Shown: positions 1 through 7,954 of the stretch, one piece after another
Layout: each line of letters begins with the position of its first letter
How positions within the stretch are numbered: the stretch's first letter is position 1
Source: Flavobacteriaceae bacterium UBA5950
GTDB taxonomy: Bacteria; Bacteroidota; Bacteroidia; Flavobacteriales; Flavobacteriaceae
Reading direction: 5' to 3'
DNA length: 24,331 nt
Assembly: GCA_002430545.1 (NCBI GenBank)
Contig: DJCM01000012.1
Coordinates: 22,899 to 47,229, forward strand
The notes under the pieces: model-generated
Database searches by the model: none
What the model was told of the DNA's origin: nothing
Seen by the model: the letters and a program-made list of their open reading frames with translations, nothing else
Made by a program: the position numbers and the translations under genes

Positions 1-1185
1 TTTGTGGAAATGTTTGTTGGTGTTGGAGCATCTAGGGTTCGTGATTTGTTTAAGCAAGCAAAAGACAAGTCTCCTGCGATTATTTTTATAGATGAAATTG
101 ATGCTATTGGTCGAGCACGTGGAAAAAACAATATGACTGGTTCGAATGATGAGCGTGAAAACACTTTGAATCAATTGCTTACTGAAATGGACGGATTTGG
201 AACAGACACCAACGTGATTGTTTTAGCAGCAACAAATCGATCAGATGTTTTGGATAAAGCGCTCATGCGAGCTGGACGCTTCGATCGCCAAATCTATGTT
301 GATTTACCTGACTTGCGAGAGCGTGAAGAAATTTTTAAAGTACACCTTAGACCTCTAAAAGTTGACACAAAACTTGACACGAGCTTTTTGGCCAAACAAA
401 CCCCTGGGTTTTCTGGTGCTGACATTGCTAATGTGTGTAATGAATCGGCTCTTATTGCTGCGCGAAAAAATAAGAAAAAGGTAAATCGTCAAGATTTTCT
501 AGATGCCGTTGATCGAATTGTTGGTGGGTTGGAGAAAAAGAATAAGATTATCACTCCCTCTGAGAAAAAAACCATTGCCTTCCACGAAGCAGGTCATGCC
601 ACAGTCAGTTGGATGCTAGAGCATGCAGCTCCACTTGTTAAGGTTACCATAGTGCCTAGAGGCCAATCGCTTGGCGCAGCATGGTATCTACCCGAAGAGC
701 GTCAAATTGTTCGCACAGAACAAATGCTCGACGAAATGTGTGCAACATTAGGTGGTAGAGCTGCTGAGCAGACTATTTTTGGAAAAATCTCAACAGGTGC
801 ACTGAGTGATCTTGTCAAGGTAACAAGACAGGCACGTGCGATTGTAACTGTTTATGGGCTTAATGATAAAATTGGAAACATCACTTACTACGACAACAAT
901 AGTCAAAGTGAATTTGGATTTACCAAGCCTTACAGTGAAGAAACTGCCAAACAAATAGACGAGGAAATTTCGAAAATCGTAGAGCGTGAATATAAAAGAG
1001 CGCTCAGTTTGTTGCGTAAACACAAAAAGAAACTTTCAGAGCTAGCCGAGCATCTTCTAGAAAAAGAAGTGATTTTCAAAGATGATTTGGTGAGTATTTT
1101 TGGAAAGCGCCCTTTTGAAAAAGAGGAAACAGTTGAGGAAAAAGATAAGATATCTCCTAGCAAGAAAGCAGCGAAATCCACATAG
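1..1185 (+). CDS. ftsH: ATP-dependent zinc metalloprotease FtsH, 3' part (5' end outside window)
   Basis: Membrane-anchored AAA+ protease that unfolds and degrades membrane and regulatory proteins. The frame is open from the first base, so the N-terminal membrane segments and the Walker A loop lie outside the window. Visible, numbered from the window edge, are Walker B FIDEID (29–34), the second region of homology with RAGRFDRQ carrying the arginine fingers, the zinc site HEAGH (195–199) and the third zinc ligand Asp in STGALSDL (about 270). All catalytic residues of the peptidase are present. The Lys/Glu-rich tail after IFGKRPF is normal for the family. It heads a rightward gene run: a LUD-domain gene starts 33 bases after the stop, followed by phospholipid genes. 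This order is common in Flavobacteriia. The identification is certain; only the start is missing. Confidence 0.97.
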   Translation, partial: FVEMFVGVGASRVRDLFKQAKDKSPAIIFIDEIDAIGRARGKNNMTGSNDERENTLNQLLTEMDGFGTDTNVIVLAATNRSDVLDKALMRAGRFDRQIYVDLPDLREREEIFKVHLRPLKVDTKLDTSFLAKQTPGFSGADIANVCNESALIAARKNKKKVNRQDFLDAVDRIVGGLEKKNKIITPSEKKTIAFHEAGHATVSWMLEHAAPLVKVTIVPRGQSLGAAWYLPEERQIVRTEQMLDEMCATLGGRAAEQTIFGKISTGALSDLVKVTRQARAIVTVYGLNDKIGNITYYDNNSQSEFGFTKPYSEETAKQIDEEISKIVEREYKRALSLLRKHKKKLSELAEHLLEKEVIFKDDLVSIFGKRPFEKEETVEEKDKISPSKKAAKST

Positions 1186-1190
1186 TTTGT

Positions 1191-1198
1191 TATCTTTA
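1191..1198 (+). promoter_or_regulatory. candidate -7 promoter element (TATCTTTA)
   Basis: The motif TATCTTTA lies between ftsH and the LUD gene, 20 bases before the proposed TTG start. It matches seven of eight positions of the Bacteroidota -7 consensus TAnnTTTG. No clear -33 TTG is seen at the usual spacing, so this may only be a secondary promoter inside the ftsH operon. Confidence 0.35.
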
Positions 1199-1218
1199 TC
1201 GTTTCAAACATCAATGGC

Positions 1219-1833
1219 TTGAAACGACTCTTTTCATCCTTCTTTAAAGGCAGTTCAAAAACCGAAAAAAAAGAAGAAACGGTACGTAGTAAATATATGC
1301 CTGCCCAGGAAACGCCTATCGAAGAGGGTTTTACCTTAAAATTTACAGAACAGGGAGGGAAGTTTATTTACTGCGAAAATAAGGAAGAGTCTGTCAAAGT
1401 TTTTAAAAATATAATTGCCGAAAATCAATGGATTGATTGTGAAATGCTTTGCTTACGCCCCAAACTGCAAGAGCAATATCTAAGGCCATCCATCACCCCA
1501 ACCAAAACGAACTTGAATGCTCGTTTTTTTCTCACTGACTGCGAGTTCTTGGTTGCTCACGATGGAAGCATTATCATGTGTGCAGAACAAATTGCCAATC
1601 ATAAGCTGATTGACTTGCCCGAAAATTTTGTGATTATTGCTGGCACAAAACAACTCACTGATACCCTAAGTGAGGGCCTAAAAGGGATCAAGCACAAATA
1701 CAAAAAAAATATTCCAATCAACATTACATCAATAAAACATTTTAAAAAAAATACTGCAGATAGCGATGATAGCTTTCTGACTTATGGACTACCCACTAAA
1801 CATGTGTACCTGATCCTTATAGAAGATTTTTAA
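1219..1833 (+). CDS. LUD-domain protein (LutC/YkgG-like)
   Basis: Protein of 204 residues resembling the LUD (lactate-utilisation LutC/YkgG) family. The family core is visible in the segment with FLTDCEFLVAHDGSII and the following LIDLPENFVIIAG, which form the typical Rossmann-like end of the domain. The start is probably the TTG at 1219: the frame is open back to the ftsH stop but contains no ATG, and the ATG at 1214 is in another frame and meets a stop two codons later. The first 30 residues are basic and poorly conserved. The stop overlaps the cdsA start by one base (TAATG), so the two are probably translationally coupled. True LutC works with LutA and LutB in lactate oxidation; neither is nearby, so lactate use should not be assumed here. 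The real role in this ftsH-linked setting is unknown. Confidence 0.8.
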   Translation: MKRLFSSFFKGSSKTEKKEETVRSKYMPAQETPIEEGFTLKFTEQGGKFIYCENKEESVKVFKNIIAENQWIDCEMLCLRPKLQEQYLRPSITPTKTNLNARFFLTDCEFLVAHDGSIIMCAEQIANHKLIDLPENFVIIAGTKQLTDTLSEGLKGIKHKYKKNIPINITSIKHFKKNTADSDDSFLTYGLPTKHVYLILIEDF

Positions 1834-2627
1834 TGAACAGTTTTATCAAAAGATCTCTAGTTGGTCTTGCCTATGCTGGCGTATGGGTTGCATCATTGTT
1901 GTATGACTCCCCTGAGCCATATCTTTTATTGCTAATTGTTATTGCCTCCATAGCAGCATTTGAAATGTTGAAGCTATTTAACATTCGTTCTTTACTTCTA
2001 CTTTTTACACTTTGCACAGGAACAGTGGGCTTGGTTTTCTTTAACGTGATGATGATTTATATTGTCATCATTTCAGTTGCATGTCAATTGCTATTGGCAT
2101 GGTTGCTGTTTATGCGCAAAAGCCTTCCGTTGCATAGCCCTATCCTCGCTTGTTTGTTCTGTCTTACTCATCTACTACTTCCGATATTCATTATAAGCGA
2201 AGTATCCATCACAGAACTCCCTTTGTTTACCACTGAACTCACTTTAGGTGTATTGTTTTTTATTTGGGGAACAGATGCGATGGCATACAGTTTTGGAACG
2301 CTATTTGGAAAAACACCACTGTTTCGTGCTGTGTCTTCTAAAAAATCAGTTGAGGGGGCTGTTGCTGCTATACTTTTCAGCCCAGTCATTGCTTTCATCA
2401 ATGTTCAGATTTTTTCTAATGATGATTACTTCTATTGGCTCGTCATGGGAATTTTGATTAGCATCACATCAATTGTTGGTGATTTGGTACAGAGTCAATT
2501 CAAGCGCACTGCTGGGGTAAAAGATAGTGGAACCATTTTGTTGGGACATGGGGGGATGTATGATCGAATTGATAGTTTAATTTTTACTATTCCCTTTGTT
2601 TATTTATATATCTATACTATTCAATAA
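1833..2627 (+). CDS. cdsA: phosphatidate cytidylyltransferase
   Basis: Integral membrane enzyme of 264 residues that makes CDP-diacylglycerol from phosphatidic acid and CTP, the branch-point intermediate for phospholipids. Several hydrophobic helices fill the protein. The C-terminal CdsA signature is clear: a Lys/Arg-rich segment FKRTAGVKDSG, then LLGHGGMYDRIDS. The family usually has Pro before the Gly-His-Gly-Gly (LPGHGG or IPGHGG); here the residue is Leu, a mild variation next to otherwise intact catalytic Asp and Gly residues. It overlaps the LUD stop by one base and ends two bases before psd, so the pair supplies consecutive parts of phosphatidylethanolamine synthesis, though phosphatidylserine synthase itself is not in the window. 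Confidence 0.95.
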   Translation: MNSFIKRSLVGLAYAGVWVASLLYDSPEPYLLLLIVIASIAAFEMLKLFNIRSLLLLFTLCTGTVGLVFFNVMMIYIVIISVACQLLLAWLLFMRKSLPLHSPILACLFCLTHLLLPIFIISEVSITELPLFTTELTLGVLFFIWGTDAMAYSFGTLFGKTPLFRAVSSKKSVEGAVAAILFSPVIAFINVQIFSNDDYFYWLVMGILISITSIVGDLVQSQFKRTAGVKDSGTILLGHGGMYDRIDSLIFTIPFVYLYIYTIQ

Positions 2628-2629
2628 TC

Positions 2630-3280
2630 ATGTTTCACAGAGAAGGATTTAGAATCATTACTGTCACCTTTTTAATTGTCATTGCAATAACGATTGGTTC
2701 AGACTATTATCTCGATAATCTTTGGGTAAAAAAAACAGTTCAAGCTGTGGCTTTGATTTTTCTTGTTTTAGTCCTTCAATTTTTTAGAAATCCCAAAAGG
2801 CCACCCATCGAAAGCAACTCACAAATCATTGCCCCTGCCGATGGTAAAATTGTCATCATTAAAGAGGTTGAAGAGCCCGAATACTTTCAGGATAAAAGAC
2901 TTCAGGTTTCTATATTTATGTCTCCCCTGAATGTTCATGTCACTCGCTATCCAGCAAGTGGAGAAATTGTTTGCAGCAAATATCATCCTGGGAAATATTT
3001 AGTCGCTTGGCATCCAAAATCATCAGAGCTAAATGAAAGAACAACAATTGTCATTGACAATCCTTTGTTTGGGTCTGTCCTGTATCGCCAAATCGCTGGC
3101 GCAGTGGCTCGACGCATCGTAAATTATGCGCAAAAAGGAGATGCTGCTGTTCAAGGTCATGATGCAGGTTTTATCAAATTTGGCTCTCGCATTGATTTGT
3201 TTTTGCCATCAGGAACCAAAGTAAATGTCAGTTTGAATGAACGTGTTAAAGGTGGTGTAACATTAATCTGTGAGGCATGA
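2630..3280 (+). CDS. psd: phosphatidylserine decarboxylase, short (archaeal-type) proenzyme
   Basis: Converts phosphatidylserine to phosphatidylethanolamine at the inner membrane. The 216-residue length fits the short proenzyme class. Two hydrophobic N-terminal helices (about residues 8–27 and 36–51) anchor it. The self-cleavage site is visible as FGSRID with Gly185-Ser186-Arg187; cleavage at this Gly-Ser turns Ser186 into the pyruvoyl prosthetic group. Other conserved blocks are IIAPADGKIV and FMSPLNVHVTRYP. It starts two bases after the cdsA stop and its TGA overlaps the ATG of the acyl-CoA-binding protein gene (ATGA), so it is tightly coupled on both sides. Confidence 0.96.
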   Translation: MFHREGFRIITVTFLIVIAITIGSDYYLDNLWVKKTVQAVALIFLVLVLQFFRNPKRPPIESNSQIIAPADGKIVIIKEVEEPEYFQDKRLQVSIFMSPLNVHVTRYPASGEIVCSKYHPGKYLVAWHPKSSELNERTTIVIDNPLFGSVLYRQIAGAVARRIVNYAQKGDAAVQGHDAGFIKFGSRIDLFLPSGTKVNVSLNERVKGGVTLICEA

Positions 3281-3543
3281 ACGATGTGATTGTCAAAACA
3301 ACTGACTTTGAGACAGCTGTGGCTTGGGTAACAGAAAATTTTAAATCCATTCCCAAGGATGATCTGCTGCGCCTCTATGCATTCTTTAAGGTTGCAAATG
3401 GGATGCGCCACGAACCAAATGATAGACAGCCTATTGTCAGTGCATTTAAAGTCAACGCCATTATACAGGCCACTCATTTGTCGAGTGATAGAGCAAAAAA
3501 AGAGTATGTAGGGTTGGCCAATAAATTAAAACAAAAGGATTAG
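3277..3543 (+). CDS. acyl-CoA-binding protein (ACBP family)
   Basis: Small 88-residue cytosolic protein of the ACBP family, four-helix bundles that hold long-chain acyl-CoA esters. The recognisable pieces are an N-terminal helix with FETAVAWV, the core LLRLYAFFKVANG (the family has a Tyr-x-x-x-Lys-x-Ala motif whose Lys contacts the CoA phosphate) and the last helix KKEYVGLANKLK. The family WDAW-like segment is replaced by a divergent KVNAII. The ATG overlaps the psd stop, placing an acyl-CoA carrier at the end of a phospholipid operon, which fits delivery or buffering of acyl groups for membrane lipid synthesis. The last four bases overlap the 3' end of the convergent valS gene. Confidence 0.88.
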   Translation: MNDVIVKTTDFETAVAWVTENFKSIPKDDLLRLYAFFKVANGMRHEPNDRQPIVSAFKVNAIIQATHLSSDRAKKEYVGLANKLKQKD

Positions 3544-6164
3544 CCCTGTAGTTTGGCGATTTGCTGCTCAATTTGGTTGATTTTTTCTAAGGCGTCACTT
3601 TCCTTTTTTCTTTCAGTTTGAACTACCTGCTCAGGTGCATTATCTACAAAACGAGTATTTCTCAGCTTTTTTTGCACACCCACCAAAAATCCTTTTTGAT
3701 AGTTTAATTCCTCTGTGAGTTTGGCAATCTCCTCCGCTGGATTTTCAACAGAGAATGGGAGATAATAAGCTGCAGTCCCCACACGAAATGGCAATACTTG
3801 CTGTGGTAGGTCTTTGACGATTTGAAAAGAGTCAATATTTGCCAATTTAGAAATTACATTTTCATAATATTCTGCTTGTGAAGATGTTTCCAACAACTGC
3901 ATGGGTACTTTAATGGAGATGTTTTTTTGCTTTCTGATCGAGCGAATCGAAGTAATCATTTCCATGGTATGTGAGAATACCGATAGAGTGTGATCATCTA
4001 TTTCTGATGCAGCAGGCCAAGAAGAAACGACAAGTGCTTCCTCTTTTGTACGATCAGTAATATTGTGCCAAAGCTCCTCGCTTAAAAACGGCATAAATGG
4101 GTGAAGCAACCTCAAATTATTTTCAAAAACCTCTATCAATTCAGCACGGGTTTGGGTATCAATTGGGCTGCCATAAGCAGGTTTGATCAGCTCGAGTAAC
4201 CATGAACAAAAGTCATCCCATATCAATTTATAAATACACATGAGGGCATCTGAAATTCTGTATTTAGAAAAATGATCATTGACTAAATTAAGTTCTTTTT
4301 GAAATTTGCTTTTGTACCAAATCAAGCTTTGTTTGGCTGTGGCATCCTGTGGTCGTGAGTCATCGATTTCCCAACTCTGAATCAGGCGATGAGCATTCCA
4401 AATTTTATTGGCAAAATTCTTTCCCTGCTGACAAAGTGCTTCATCAAAAAGTAAATCATTTCCAGCTGACGAGCTCAACAATAGTCCAACGCGAACACTG
4501 TCGGCACCATATTTTTCTATCAATGCTAGTGCGTCTGGTGAATTCCCTAGCTGTTTGGACATCTTACGTCCTTGACTATCACGTACCAATCCTGTGAGAT
4601 ATACATTTTGAAAAGGCTGCTGATTTCGAAAAGCATAACCTGACATCAACATACGAGCAACCCAGAAAAATAAAATATCAGGACCTGTTACCAAGTCTTG
4701 TGTTGGATAGTAATATTGAATTTCTTCATTCTCTGGAAAACGAATTCCATCAAAAACAGAAATAGGCCACAACCAAGACGAAAACCAAGTGTCGAGGACA
4801 TCTTCCTCTTGCCTTAAATCCAGTTCTCCTAGAGAAGGGTTTTTAGCTTTTTTACGTGCTTTTTCCAAAGCCTCTTCTTTGGTAATTGCAACTACAAAAT
4901 CTTGTTTGCCAGACCCATAATAGTAAGCAGGAATCTGTTGCCCCCACCACAATTGACGTGATATGTTCCAATCGCGAATATTGGTCATCCAGTGGCGATA
5001 AGTATTCATGAATTTTTTTGGAAACAATTGAACAGTCCCATCTTCAACCGCTGTGAGTGCAGGCTTGGCAAGTTTTTCCATTTTCAAAAACCATTGATCC
5101 GAAAGCCTTGGTTCAACAACTGCCTTGGTTCTCTCAGAAAGCCCAACTTTATGGGTGTGGGATTTTGTTTCTAACAGTTTACCTGATGATTTTAATTCAG
5201 CAACCACCAACTTTCGTACATCAAATCGATCTTTGCCCTCGTAGTGCAAGCCCTCAGCATTGAGCGTGCCATTGGGATTGAAAATATCAATAAATTCCAG
5301 ATTGTGTTTGTCACCCAACATCTTATCATTTTCATCATGAGCAGGGGTGATTTTCAGGCATCCTGTACCAAACTCAACATCGACATAGGTGTCTGTGATG
5401 ATTGGAATCTCTCTGTTGACAATAGGAACAATTACTTTTTTGCCATGGAGATGCGTAAATCGTTCATCGTCGGGATGCACAGCAACGGCTGTATCCCCCA
5501 TTACTGTTTCTGGTCGTGTAGTGGCAATGGTTACTGTCTCATTGCTATCGACAACTTGATATTCTATGGAATACAGTTTACCTTGTTTTTCCTCATACAC
5601 CACTTCTTCGTCGGAGAGTGTCGTTTGTGCTTCTGGATCCCAGTTTACCATTCGATAACCTCGATAGATAAGACCACACTCATGCAGGTCAACAAAAACC
5701 TGTAAGACAGATGCTGTCATTGCATCATCCAATGTGAATTTGGTTCGATTCCAATCACATGAGCAACCAAGTTTTTTGAGCTGATCTAGAATAATACCCC
5801 CATGTTCATTTGTCCAGTCCCAAGAATGTTTTAAGAACTCCTCACGACTGAGATCTTCTTTTTTTATACCCATATCTGCCAACTTTTGCACGACTTTCGC
5901 CTCGGTGGCAATAGAGGCATGATCAGTGCCAGGAACCCAACAGGCGTTCAGCCCTCGCATTCTTGCACGTCGGATGAGTACATCTTGCAAAGTATTGTTC
6001 ATCATGTGCCCCATATGCAAAACTCCTGTTACATTGGGTGGAGGAATAACAATGGTATAGGGTTTGCGAGAATCTGGTGTAGAATGAAAATAATCGTTTG
6101 CCAACCAATAGGCATACCATTTTTCAGCAATCTGCGTGGCGTAAAATTTGTTGGGAGAACCCAT
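3540..6164 (-). CDS. valS: valyl-tRNA synthetase
   Basis: Class I aminoacyl-tRNA synthetase of 874 residues that charges tRNA-Val and edits mis-activated threonine. The HIGH-type signature is HMGH (50–53) after PPPNVTG. The CP1 editing domain is marked by TTRPETVMGDTAVAVHP, and the KMSKS-type loop is KMSKQ (about 534–538). The last 65 residues are a coiled-coil arm rich in Glu, Lys and Gln, as in typical bacterial ValRS. I chose the ATG at 6164; a TTG directly before it would add one residue but is unlikely. The gene is on the opposite strand from its neighbours and its stop overlaps that of the acyl-CoA-binding protein gene. Confidence 0.98.
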   Translation of the reverse strand: MGSPNKFYATQIAEKWYAYWLANDYFHSTPDSRKPYTIVIPPPNVTGVLHMGHMMNNTLQDVLIRRARMRGLNACWVPGTDHASIATEAKVVQKLADMGIKKEDLSREEFLKHSWDWTNEHGGIILDQLKKLGCSCDWNRTKFTLDDAMTASVLQVFVDLHECGLIYRGYRMVNWDPEAQTTLSDEEVVYEEKQGKLYSIEYQVVDSNETVTIATTRPETVMGDTAVAVHPDDERFTHLHGKKVIVPIVNREIPIITDTYVDVEFGTGCLKITPAHDENDKMLGDKHNLEFIDIFNPNGTLNAEGLHYEGKDRFDVRKLVVAELKSSGKLLETKSHTHKVGLSERTKAVVEPRLSDQWFLKMEKLAKPALTAVEDGTVQLFPKKFMNTYRHWMTNIRDWNISRQLWWGQQIPAYYYGSGKQDFVVAITKEEALEKARKKAKNPSLGELDLRQEEDVLDTWFSSWLWPISVFDGIRFPENEEIQYYYPTQDLVTGPDILFFWVARMLMSGYAFRNQQPFQNVYLTGLVRDSQGRKMSKQLGNSPDALALIEKYGADSVRVGLLLSSSAGNDLLFDEALCQQGKNFANKIWNAHRLIQSWEIDDSRPQDATAKQSLIWYKSKFQKELNLVNDHFSKYRISDALMCIYKLIWDDFCSWLLELIKPAYGSPIDTQTRAELIEVFENNLRLLHPFMPFLSEELWHNITDRTKEEALVVSSWPAASEIDDHTLSVFSHTMEMITSIRSIRKQKNISIKVPMQLLETSSQAEYYENVISKLANIDSFQIVKDLPQQVLPFRVGTAAYYLPFSVENPAEEIAKLTEELNYQKGFLVGVQKKLRNTRFVDNAPEQVVQTERKKESDALEKINQIEQQIAKLQG

Positions 6165-6190
6165 CAAGAGGTTAGTTATCTATTGTGCTA

Positions 6191-6198
6191 CAAAAGTA
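6191..6198 (-). promoter_or_regulatory. candidate -7 promoter element for valS (TACTTTTG)
   Basis: On the minus strand the sequence TACTTTTG is an exact match to the Bacteroidota -7 consensus TAnnTTTG. It ends 26 bases before the valS ATG, predicting a short leader of about 20 bases. No convincing -33 TTG is seen at 19–21 bases. Confidence 0.5.
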
Positions 6199-6225
6199 GC
6201 TAACAACAATTGATTAAAAAAGCTA

Positions 6226-6257
6226 TTGATAATTTGAAGAAAAAAATTTTATCTTTA
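6226..6257 (+). promoter_or_regulatory. candidate promoter of the DUF1573 gene (TTG–N21–TATCTTTA)
   Basis: A TTG at 6226–6228 and TATCTTTA at 6250–6257 are separated by 21 bases, the layout of Bacteroidota housekeeping promoters (-33 TTG, -7 TAnnTTTG). The -7 element ends 17 bases before the ATG at 6275. Confidence 0.55.
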
Positions 6258-6274
6258 TACAAAAGATCCTTATC

Positions 6275-6658
6275 ATGAAATCATATAAATATATTATCGC
6301 AGTTGCATTCTTTATATCCTACTTTACTGTATCTGCACAGGCTGAAATTACATTCGAAACTGATGTGATAGATTATGGCACAATCAAAAAAGGAGATGAT
6401 GGACTTCGTGAATTTAAATTCACAAACACTGGTTCTACTTCATTATTCATCACGCAAGTTCGATCGTCTTGTGGGTGTACAATCCCAAAAAAGCCAACAG
6501 ACTCTATCATGCCAGGTGCTGAGGAGGTGATAGAAGTAAAGTATGACACCAATCGAGTTGGTCCTATTCGTAAAACCATTTCTGTTAGTTCCAATGCTGT
6601 GACTCCTGTGGTCGCATTGCAAATCAAAGGTTTGGTTGAAGAACTTGAGGAGAAGTAA
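6275..6658 (+). CDS. DUF1573 secreted protein
   Basis: Exported protein of 127 residues. Residues 1–22 form a signal peptide, probably cut after VSAQA. The mature part is one immunoglobulin-like DUF1573 domain: it starts ITFETDVIDYGTIKKG, continues with REFKFTNTGSTSLFI and the typical SSCGCTIPKKP, and ends with VSSNAVTPVVALQIKG. These domains are common in Bacteroidota and sit in the periplasm or at the cell surface; the biochemical role is not established. The two cysteines of the CGC motif are conserved in the family and could bind metal or form a bond, which is inference. It has its own promoter and stands 81 bases before the aminotransferase gene. Confidence 0.9.
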   Translation: MKSYKYIIAVAFFISYFTVSAQAEITFETDVIDYGTIKKGDDGLREFKFTNTGSTSLFITQVRSSCGCTIPKKPTDSIMPGAEEVIEVKYDTNRVGPIRKTISVSSNAVTPVVALQIKGLVEELEEK

Positions 6659-6716
6659 TAACCACAATAGCTAGGCTTTTTCGACTTTTTATCAAACTTC
6701 ATAGAAGTAAATTTTG

Positions 6717-6724
6717 CATCTTTG
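6717..6724 (+). promoter_or_regulatory. candidate -7 element of the aminotransferase–murB operon (CATCTTTG)
   Basis: CATCTTTG matches TAnnTTTG in seven positions and is flanked by AT-rich DNA. It ends 15 bases before the ATG at 6740. No clear -33 TTG is found at the expected distance, so confidence is moderate. Confidence 0.45.
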
Positions 6725-6739
6725 CAACAAATTTGACAA

Positions 6740-7954
6740 ATGCCTAAAATTTCGTTGAAAGGGAAGAATCTACCAACTTCTCCCATTCGAAAATTATCGA
6801 AGTATGCAACAGATGCAAAGGCCAAAGGAATCGATGTCATTCACCTAAATATTGGTCAGCCTGACATTGAAACCCCTGCAAAAGCACTTCAAGCGATTCA
6901 ATCTTTTGATAAAAATGTGTTGGCCTATGGTCCATCTGAGGGGTCATTGGCATATCGCCAAAAAATGTGTTCGTACTTTGCAAAACACAATATCGAAGTG
7001 CAGCCAGATGATATTTTGGTCACAACAGGGGCTAGTGAGGCGATTATAATGACCTTGGACTGCATCACCAACGAGGGTGACGAGCTTATTATTCCAGAGC
7101 CCTTTTATGCAAATTATGATACGTTTGCTGCTGCATGTGGCGTGAATGTTGTGCCTGTGTCATCGGCAATTGATAGCAATTTTTCATTACCTCCAATTGA
7201 TAAAATCGAAGGAAAAATAAATGCAAAAACACGAGCGATTTTTATTTGTAATCCAAACAATCCTACTGGGTATGTATATTCGGAAAAAGAACTCAATGAT
7301 TTAGCAACCTTAGTAAAAAAGCACGATTTGTTTTTAATCGTTGACGAAGTGTATCGTGAATTTATTTATGATGGGGCAGTCCATCACTCAGTCTTAACTA
7401 TTTCGGGACTTGAAGAGCATGCAATTCTAGTGGACTCGATGTCAAAAAGATACAGCATGTGTGGTGCCAGAATTGGTTGTTTGGTGTCCAAAAACAAAGA
7501 GGTTATGGATGCTGCGCTTAAGTTCGCACAATCTCGACTCTCCCCTCCTACTTTGGGACTACATGCTTCCGAGGCTGCCATGGATGAACCACTGAGTTAT
7601 CTCGAAGAAGTCACGAAAATATATCTTGAGAGACGAAACACCTTGGTTGGATTACTCCAACAGATTCCAGGCATAACTGTCAGCGTTCCTCTAGGGGCTT
7701 TCTACTGTCTTGTGCAGCTACCTGTTGAGGATACAGACGTGTTTGCCAAGTGGCTATTAACCTCGTTCAATCACGATGGAAAAACAGTCATGGTAGCTCC
7801 TGCATCAGGATTTTATGGTGATCGTAGTCTCGGAAAATCGCTGATTCGAATTGCATTTGTACTCGACATTGAGAGACTGAAAGAAAGTGTTATTATTCTT
7901 GAAAAGGCACTGGCGACCTATCCTCATACCCTGACATTAAAAGAGAATTCATGA
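6740..7954 (+). CDS. pyridoxal-phosphate aminotransferase, aspartate-aminotransferase type (class I)
   Basis: Cytosolic PLP enzyme of 404 residues. The cofactor lysine is Lys236 in SMSKRYSMCGARIGC, matching the class I signature Ser-x-Ser-Lys-x5-Gly-x-Arg-x-Gly. Substrate and PLP contacts are visible in NPNNPTG, in DEVYREF and in the C-terminal SLIRIAF, which holds the arginine that binds the substrate carboxylate. The N-terminal LNIGQPDIETP is typical of the I-gamma subgroup that includes many bacterial aspartate aminotransferases. The exact amino donor cannot be settled from sequence alone: aspartate is likely, but alanine- or aromatic-type activity is possible. The stop overlaps the murB start (ATGA), so the two are co-transcribed and translationally coupled. 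Confidence 0.93.
   Translation: MPKISLKGKNLPTSPIRKLSKYATDAKAKGIDVIHLNIGQPDIETPAKALQAIQSFDKNVLAYGPSEGSLAYRQKMCSYFAKHNIEVQPDDILVTTGASEAIIMTLDCITNEGDELIIPEPFYANYDTFAAACGVNVVPVSSAIDSNFSLPPIDKIEGKINAKTRAIFICNPNNPTGYVYSEKELNDLATLVKKHDLFLIVDEVYREFIYDGAVHHSVLTISGLEEHAILVDSMSKRYSMCGARIGCLVSKNKEVMDAALKFAQSRLSPPTLGLHASEAAMDEPLSYLEEVTKIYLERRNTLVGLLQQIPGITVSVPLGAFYCLVQLPVEDTDVFAKWLLTSFNHDGKTVMVAPASGFYGDRSLGKSLIRIAFVLDIERLKESVIILEKALATYPHTLTLKENS

Noticed and set aside
5244..5705. 153-codon rightward open frame
   Set aside because: It lies wholly antisense within the valS coding sequence, whose motifs are certain, and its translation resembles no protein family.
6373..6840. 155-codon leftward open frame
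   Set aside because: Antisense to the DUF1573 gene and the promoter region of the aminotransferase; no protein-like features.
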